NCBI GenBank assembly: GCA_020634455.1
Contig: JACKBQ010000002.1
Span: 620,001-684,000, forward strand
Direction of reading: 5' to 3'
Length of the DNA stretch: 64,000 nt
Source of the DNA: Ardenticatenaceae bacterium
Lineage (GTDB): Bacteria; Chloroflexota; Anaerolineae; Promineifilales; Promineifilaceae
The position numbers were made by a program, and so were the translations under genes. This document shows positions 59,240 to 64,000 of the stretch, one piece after another (position 1 is the first letter of the stretch; each line of letters starts with the position of its first letter). Below the pieces are notes generated by a model. It had not been told where the DNA came from, ran no database searches, and was given only the letters and a program-made list of their open reading frames with translations.

Positions 59240-59283
59240 TTTGGCTGGTAACGGCCGTTTTCACACACCAAAAAGGAACAAAA

Positions 59284-59793
59284 ATGACCCATCCACTCGT
59301 AACCCAACTCCGTTTTGCCCGCAGCGAATTTGTGCGCTGTCTGGAAGGTTTGTCTGACGACGATGCGCAAAAGCGGCTGCTGCCGATGAACAGTATCAGC
59401 TGGATGATTGGTCATCTGGCCAACCAGGAGCAGTTTTACTGGGTTTATCTGGGGCAGGGCAAGGCCGTTGAGCCAAATTTGTATGAATTGGTAGGTACGG
59501 GTCGTCCTGCCACCACACCTCCTTTGCCCGATATGTGGCAAACCTGGCACGCCATCACCGCCGCTGCCGACGAATTTCTGGACGCGCTGACGGCCGAACA
59601 GCTCACCACTTACATGGTTCAGGGGGAAACCAAAGCGCGGGAAACAACGGGCACCATGCTGCTGCGGAACATCTACCATTATTGGTTCCACACGGGGGAA
59701 GCCCACGCCGTGCGCCAGCAGTTGGGCCATAAAGATTTGCCGCAGTTTGTGGGGAATATGGAAACGGCCGTTTACCGACCAGAATCCACCTGA
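59284..59793 (+). CDS. DinB-family (DinB_2) protein
   Basis: The 169-residue four-helix protein belongs to the DinB/YfiT-like metal-binding superfamily. The metal ligands are probably the His residues in SWMIGHLANQEQFYW near residue 44 and in YHYWFHTGEAHAVRQQLGH near residue 140. Related proteins are thiol-dependent transferases or damage-induced proteins; a specific role is unknown. The ribosome site AAAAGGAAC precedes ATG 59284. Confidence 0.85.
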   Translation: MTHPLVTQLRFARSEFVRCLEGLSDDDAQKRLLPMNSISWMIGHLANQEQFYWVYLGQGKAVEPNLYELVGTGRPATTPPLPDMWQTWHAITAAADEFLDALTAEQLTTYMVQGETKARETTGTMLLRNIYHYWFHTGEAHAVRQQLGHKDLPQFVGNMETAVYRPEST

Positions 59794-59816
59794 GCTTAAT
59801 ACCTATCCAAATATTT

Positions 59817-59884
59817 GCCCCAGAGTTCACAGAGGGCTTAGAGGCGAAGCTTCATTTCTCAGATTTCTCTTCTTCCTCTGTGGC
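59817..59884. repeat. Degenerate CACAGAG-type inverted repeat
   Basis: GCCCCAGAGTTCACAGAGGG faces TTCCTCTGTGGC. It is the third member of the family seen at 37880 and 55918. Confidence 0.55.
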
Positions 59885-59923
59885 TTTTTGGATAGATTCT
59901 TAAACAGAAACAAATAAACTCAT

Positions 59924-59962
59924 AAACGGGAGGTTTGCGCCCACGTGCAAATCTCCCGTTTT
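59924..59962 (+). terminator. Rho-independent terminator after the DinB-like gene
   Basis: The arms AAACGGGAGGTTTGC and GCAAATCTCCCGTTT, with one G-T pair, enclose an 8-nt loop. TTTTGC follows. Confidence 0.8.
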
Positions 59963-60074
59963 GCATTGGGCGGTTGGGCAAATTGCCTGACTATTTCGGG
60001 ACGGCCGTCCCATGACAACGGGACACGCCTGGCTATAAGCTGTTCTTACAAAATTTTTGAGTTTGGAGGACACG

Positions 60075-60671
60075 ATGAACGGAAAACAAACGCATTTGGA
60101 TTGGGGATTTGGTTTGAAGTGGGTGGTGAGTTGTGCCCTGGGAACGGCCGTCTTTGGCCTGTTGGCTTATTGGTCGATGTGGACAATCGGTGAGGCGGTG
60201 GGCAATATGAGCAGCGAATTGCTGGGCGTAATGGTAGCGGGTCTATTGTTTGGCGCATTTTTTGCCTTGGGCGGCACGTTAGGGCCGGGTTGGCTGCTGC
60301 AAAGCGTCGGTATTTCTGCCAGACAATGGATTGGGCAGAGCGTGGCGGTTACGGCCGTTATCATGAGTAGCGGCGTGGCGCTGATGTCTGCCGGGTTTGA
60401 GTTGGTGCCTGAACCCGTTTCTGTTTTGTATCTTGGGCTGGTGCTGGGGCTGCCGATGGGTTTGGTGCAGTGGCGGTTGTTAAAACAGCACAACATCTCG
60501 GTCACACTTTGGCCGTTGATTACTGTGGTCGGTTATCTGTTTGCCGCCGCAATCATTGTGAGCGGTGAAGGGCGGGAATGGCTGATCGTTTTGATGGGTT
60601 TGGTAGTCGGTGGGGTAACTGGTTTGGGGATGATGTGGCTGCTGCGGCGGGAAACGGCCGTTGTCGTCTAA
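60075..60671 (+). CDS. Hypothetical integral membrane protein
   Basis: The 198-residue protein (ATG 60075 after GGAGGA) has six predicted helices in what looks like two triplets: VVSCALGTAVFGLLAY, LLGVMVAGLLFGAFFALGGTLG, SVAVTAVIMSSGVALMSAG, then VSVLYLGLVLGLPMGLVQW, LITVVGYLFAAAIIVSG and LIVLMGLVVGGVTGLGMMWLL. No known transporter or enzyme motif is visible. The family is unrecognised. It stands in a plus-strand run before a second membrane protein. Confidence 0.72.
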   Translation: MNGKQTHLDWGFGLKWVVSCALGTAVFGLLAYWSMWTIGEAVGNMSSELLGVMVAGLLFGAFFALGGTLGPGWLLQSVGISARQWIGQSVAVTAVIMSSGVALMSAGFELVPEPVSVLYLGLVLGLPMGLVQWRLLKQHNISVTLWPLITVVGYLFAAAIIVSGEGREWLIVLMGLVVGGVTGLGMMWLLRRETAVVV

Positions 60672-60726
60672 ATCTTTACTCACAGGAGACGGCACCAATT
60701 GTTGTTGCCACCAAGAGTGAAAACCC

Positions 60727-60783
60727 AACCTCCGGGAGGTTCAGCGCGTAACAGAGGCTATTTCTGAAGCCTCCCGGAGGTTT
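60727..60783. repeat. Bipartite palindromic element, copy D
   Basis: AACCTCCGGGAGGTT (60727-60741), a 26-nt spacer and AGCCTCCCGGAGGTTT (60768-60783). It ends about 22 nt before the next start codon, as in copy A. Confidence 0.85.
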
Positions 60784-60805
60784 AGCTTCAAAGGAGAACC
60801 TGATC

Positions 60806-61399
60806 ATGATCTTAAATAGCAAAACACATCAGTGGGGAGGCGCAGCCTTCATGGTAGGCAGCTTGCTCTTCTTGATAAATAAGCTCAATGAAATGAGCCG
60901 CCTTTTTCTATCCCGCTCGATGCCAGACGTGATTGATGGCCAAAATGCGCTGCTCATTTTGCTGGGGCAGGTGGCCTTCTTCTTCGGGTATGTGGCGTTT
61001 TGGCAGTTGTATGCCCCGCGGGCCGGGCATCGGGCAAAGAATGCCATCCGCCTCTTTTGCAGCGGCGGCATTCTGGTCGCTGTGGGACATACCAGTTTTA
61101 TTTCAGCTTTACCCAATTTTGCCGAATACCTGTTTGCCCTGGTTCTTTTGGGGATGCTCTTATTGGTTAGCGGATTGATTTGGTTGGGTATTTTGAACTT
61201 GCGCCAGCCGATTATGGCACATTGGCGCTGGCTGCCGTTGCTGACCGGGCTGATGGGTTTTATAGGGTTCTTTTTGTTTAGTGGCGAGGAGATAACGGCC
61301 GTATTCCTCCTCTTCCGCACATTGTTTGCTTTAGGCCTTTTGGGGCTGGGCTTAACCATGTGGCTGGACAACGAAATACAAGTGGAAATCGCACATTGA
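60806..61399 (+). CDS. Hypothetical integral membrane protein
   Basis: The 197-residue protein (ATG 60806 after AAAGGAG) has six predicted helices (GGAAFMVGSLLFLIN, LLILLGQVAFFFGYVAFW, LFCSGGILVAVGHTSFI, LFALVLLGMLLLVSGLIW, WLPLLTGLMGFIGFFLF, VFLLFRTLFALGLLGLGL). No conserved catalytic residues are evident and I do not recognise the family. It ends 27 nt before the histidine kinase, which has its own -10 element, so co-transcription is uncertain. Confidence 0.72.
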   Translation: MILNSKTHQWGGAAFMVGSLLFLINKLNEMSRLFLSRSMPDVIDGQNALLILLGQVAFFFGYVAFWQLYAPRAGHRAKNAIRLFCSGGILVAVGHTSFISALPNFAEYLFALVLLGMLLLVSGLIWLGILNLRQPIMAHWRWLPLLTGLMGFIGFFLFSGEEITAVFLLFRTLFALGLLGLGLTMWLDNEIQVEIAH

Positions 61400-61414
61400 T
61401 CGGCATATTCCGTT

Positions 61415-61420
61415 TATAAT
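61415..61420 (+). promoter_or_regulatory. -10 element of the NarL-type kinase gene, probably leaderless
   Basis: TATAAT is followed by GTGGGG and ATG 61427. The 6-nt distance leaves essentially no 5' leader. The -35 is not clear. Confidence 0.5.
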
Positions 61421-61426
61421 GTGGGG

Positions 61427-63529
61427 ATGAACCCGATGGCAACCGAAACAAAACCGACAAGCAATTTTATCGCTGGAGAACGAGATCGTAGCCACAACGG
61501 CCGTTTTCTCATTTTAGTCTGGGTCGGTTGGGTGATTGTGCTGTTGCTCGTCGCGGGGCTGTTTGCGGCCAGCTTGCCATATGCTGTGTCTGATGTGAAA
61601 TATTACGAGTGGCAAGTGCAGGTCGCTCGCCCGGTAACTGCCACTATTTTCCCGACGTATGATGCCTTTGTGACTTACCTGTTGGCGCTGCGCTTGATTG
61701 CCGTGGCCGTGTTTTGGGGAACGGCCGTTTACCTGGTCTGGCGCAAACCGAAAGAGTGGATGGTGGTGTACGTCTCAGCCACGCTGCTGATGCTGTCTTA
61801 CATGCTCGTTTTTCAATCCGACCTGGATCGTTGGCGTTTCCCCAATGAACTGCTTAAATTGGTGCCTGCCATCGAATGGATTGCCCCCTTACTGTTTCTC
61901 ATCTGCTTTTTTCTGTTGTTTTATCTGTTTCCAGACGGCCGTTTCTTACCCAAATGGATAGGCGTCTTGGGAGCAACCACAACAGGTGTTTCCCTCCTTT
62001 TCGTTAGCCAGTTAGAAGCTGCTTTCAACGTTTCAGAAGACACGGTTTGGATTCTTTTTGTACTCAGCATTTTTCTGTTTGCCCTCATGGGTCTTGTCAG
62101 CCAGGCACTCAAATGGCGCAAAGCAACTGTCGTAGAAAAACAGCAAACCAGGCTCGTTTTGTTTGCCTTCGGCTTATTTATCGCCTTGCCCTTTTTGCAA
62201 TCCATCATCGGCTTCTGGGTTGGGGATGAGCCTTTGCTCCATTTCCTTTGGCTCCATCTGTTTTTGCTTGGATCTACTTTAATACCCATCACGATTGGTA
62301 TTTCCGTTTTGCGCTTTCGTTTGTGGCAAATGGACGTTTTGCTCAATCGCACGTTGGTTTACGGGGGGGCAACGGCCGTTATTCTGCTGCTTTACATATT
62401 TGCCGTCGGTGTGACGGGCACTCTCTTTCGTGGCGATAGCAATTTGTTGGTGGCGGTACTGGTGACTGGCTTGGTGGCGGTACTTTTTGAACCCTTGAGG
62501 CGACAGTTACAGAGCCGTGTAAACCGGTTGATGTACCGCCAACGAGACGATCCGATGACCGTCATCGCCGCTTTGGGGAAACAGCTGGAACAAACGGCCG
62601 TTCCCAGCGAAATTCTGCCAACCCTTGTGCAAACAATTGCCCAAACAGTGAAACTGCCCTATGTGGCCGTTGCCCATAAAAAAGAAGAAGCCCTTAAGAT
62701 TCTGGCTTCCGCTGGGGAAGCTGGCGACCTGCCAGTACAAACTTTCCCGCTGGTTTACCAATCGGCTACCATTGGGCAGCTGCTGGTAGCGCCGCGCAGC
62801 CTGGGCGAAGCGTTTACGCCAGCCGAGATGCGACTCTTGCAAAATGTGGCCCGGCAGGCAGGAACGGCCGTGTACGCCACCCAGCTCACCACCGATTTGC
62901 AGCATTCCCGTGAACAGTTGGTCACGGCTCGTGAGGAAGAACGCCGCCGCCTGCGCCGCGACTTGCACGATGGTCTGGGGCCCCAGCTGGCCACGCTTAG
63001 TCTAAAACTGGACGCGGCCCGCAACCAGTTAGCCCATGACCCGGCTGCGGGTAATCAATTATTGGATGAGCTAAAACGCGACCTGCACGCTGCGATTAGC
63101 GATATTCGCCGGGTGGCCCACGATTTGCGACCACCTGCGCTGGATCAGCTGGGATTGCTGTCGGCTATTCGGGAAGTTGCGGCCCAAAACAGCGCCAACG
63201 GTTTAACGATTTTGGTAGCAGCGCCGGACGCTCTGCCTCCTCTGGCCGCCGCTGTGGAAGTTGCCGCCTATCGCATTGCTGTGGAAGCCATCACCAACTG
63301 TGTGCGCCACGCCCAAGCTACAGTTTGCCAAGTCTCTCTGGCGCTGGACGCCGATCTGAGATTAGAAATCCGCGATGATGGCTGTGGGCTGCCAGCCGCG
63401 TTTCCGGCTGGTGTGGGCCTGGCATCCATGCAAGAGCGTACGGCCGAATTAGGCGGCTCTTTTGAGATTGAATCGGCCATTGGCGCGGGAACGGCCGTTG
63501 TCGTCCATTTGCCGATCGCCCAGGTTTGA
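61427..63529 (+). CDS. Sensor histidine kinase, NarL/HisKA_3 type
   Basis: The 700-residue kinase (ATG 61427; GTG 61421 and ATG 61436 are alternatives) has about eight N-terminal helices (about 25-345) and a GAF-like domain (about 365-485). A HisKA_3 domain has the phospho-acceptor in RRRLRRDLHDGLGPQL near residue 515. An HATPase domain (about 600-700) has EAITNCVRHAQA, RDDGCGL and GVGLASMQERTAELGG. Such kinases pair with LuxR-type response regulators; none lies in the window, though one could be beyond it. Seven ACGGCCGT copies fall inside. Confidence 0.9.
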   Translation: MNPMATETKPTSNFIAGERDRSHNGRFLILVWVGWVIVLLLVAGLFAASLPYAVSDVKYYEWQVQVARPVTATIFPTYDAFVTYLLALRLIAVAVFWGTAVYLVWRKPKEWMVVYVSATLLMLSYMLVFQSDLDRWRFPNELLKLVPAIEWIAPLLFLICFFLLFYLFPDGRFLPKWIGVLGATTTGVSLLFVSQLEAAFNVSEDTVWILFVLSIFLFALMGLVSQALKWRKATVVEKQQTRLVLFAFGLFIALPFLQSIIGFWVGDEPLLHFLWLHLFLLGSTLIPITIGISVLRFRLWQMDVLLNRTLVYGGATAVILLLYIFAVGVTGTLFRGDSNLLVAVLVTGLVAVLFEPLRRQLQSRVNRLMYRQRDDPMTVIAALGKQLEQTAVPSEILPTLVQTIAQTVKLPYVAVAHKKEEALKILASAGEAGDLPVQTFPLVYQSATIGQLLVAPRSLGEAFTPAEMRLLQNVARQAGTAVYATQLTTDLQHSREQLVTAREEERRRLRRDLHDGLGPQLATLSLKLDAARNQLAHDPAAGNQLLDELKRDLHAAISDIRRVAHDLRPPALDQLGLLSAIREVAAQNSANGLTILVAAPDALPPLAAAVEVAAYRIAVEAITNCVRHAQATVCQVSLALDADLRLEIRDDGCGLPAAFPAGVGLASMQERTAELGGSFEIESAIGAGTAVVVHLPIAQV

Positions 63530-63559
63530 AACAAGGCAACCGTGTTTTCTGGTGGGAAA

Positions 63560-64000
63560 ATGATGAATGATCCATGGAATTTAGGTGACGTGTATGACCA
63601 ATTTATGGGTCGTTGGAGCCGCCCGGTGGCACAGGCGTTTTTGAATTGGCTAGATTGCCCGGTAAACGGCCGTTGGTTAGATGCGGGCTGCGGCACAGGG
63701 GCACTCTGCGAGATGATTGTTCAACTAACCAAACCAAAAAGCGTGACAGGCATTGATTTTTCCGAGGGGTTTATCCGTCACGCGCAAGGAGTACACCCTG
63801 ACCCCGTTTATCATTTTCGGGCGGGCAGTGCGTCGGCGTTGCCTGTGCCCAATAATGAATTTGATCAGGTTGTCTCCGGATTGGCGCTAAATTTTTTCCC
63901 ACAGCTGGAAACGGCCGTTTCTGAAATGTGTCGGGTGGTCAAGCCGGGCGGGACGGTGGCTGCCTACGTTTGGGATTATGCAGGCGATATGCAAATGCTG
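63560..64000 (+). CDS. SAM-dependent methyltransferase, truncated by window end
   Basis: The frame is open from ATG 63560 (a second ATG at 63563) to the end of the window, 147 codons. Class I methyltransferase motifs are clear: motif I WLDAGCGTGALCEMI near residue 38, VTGIDFSEGFI (motif II acidic residue), GSASALPVPNNEFDQVVSGLALNFF and VKPGGTVAAYVWDY. It resembles Methyltransf_11 small-molecule methylases. The ribosome site (GTGGGAAA) is weak. The substrate is unknown. Confidence 0.85.
   Translation, partial: MMNDPWNLGDVYDQFMGRWSRPVAQAFLNWLDCPVNGRWLDAGCGTGALCEMIVQLTKPKSVTGIDFSEGFIRHAQGVHPDPVYHFRAGSASALPVPNNEFDQVVSGLALNFFPQLETAVSEMCRVVKPGGTVAAYVWDYAGDMQML

Overview
The window looks like a chromosomal segment of a Chloroflexota bacterium, probably of the Anaerolineae/Caldilineae type. 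This rests on Thr/Pro-rich linkers on secreted proteins, many first genes with a -10 box 6 to 9 nt from the start codon, a moderately high GC content, and a tuf-tRNA-Trp-secE-nusG-rplKAJL block that is not followed by rpoBC. No rRNA, transposase, phage or CRISPR array is visible. The most striking genome-wide signature is the 8-bp palindrome ACGGCCGT. I count just over 100 exact copies by eye, in genes on both strands and between genes, where about one is expected by chance.

Layout. 1-1.2 kb: CoA-binding protein and a tRNA-Ser/Ser/Arg cluster. 1.2-3.1 kb: a membrane-anchored GH99-like protein with LysM domains. 3.3-8.6 kb: a BMP-type nucleoside ABC importer operon. 8.6-12 kb: glutamine cyclotransferase, a small HTH/membrane-protein pair, a DUF1801 protein and an M20 hydrolase. 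12.1-21.7 kb: a galactan-utilisation locus equivalent in content to Bacillus ganSPQAB/ganR. It has a LacI regulator and GH2 beta-galactosidase divergent from a substrate-binding protein, two permeases and a GH53 endo-galactanase; the binding protein carries an extra pullulanase-type X25 domain. 21.7-26.9 kb: small oxidoreductase, AlkZ-related and YdeI-like genes, a decayed duplicate of a carboxylase 3' end, an AT-rich DUF1963 gene, the carboxylase itself and YbaK. 27-37.8 kb: tungsten-cofactor-type radical SAM maturase, a GAF histidine kinase, a hydrolase, an MDR reductase, a TPR protein, an unknown gene, RNase J and a PP2C phosphatase. 37.9-42 kb: a second sugar-type ABC operon with a metallophosphoesterase inside it. 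42-46.7 kb: lipoprotein and large secreted repeat protein. 46.8-53 kb: maf, ribosomal protein/nusG/secE/tuf block and four tRNAs. 53.3-55.8 kb: feoB, zinc-ribbon gene, feoA. 56-64 kb: DMT transporter, prolyl oligopeptidase, DinB-like protein, two membrane proteins, a NarL-type histidine kinase and a methyltransferase cut by the window end.

How the genes work together. Galactan is probably cut outside the cell by the GH53 lipoprotein. Oligosaccharides would be captured and imported by the binding protein and two permeases, with an ATPase encoded elsewhere, then hydrolysed by the GH2 enzyme. Control is probably by the LacI protein at a tandem operator just downstream of the -10 box at 15.5 kb. 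The translation block is one long minus-strand unit with a clear promoter before the tRNA cluster and a terminator-type attenuator before rplJ.

Intergenic DNA is rich in short dispersed inverted repeats of several families. Two of them have become part of coding N-termini. One family, a 55-57 bp element with two AACCTCCGGGAGGTT-type palindromes, occurs four times.
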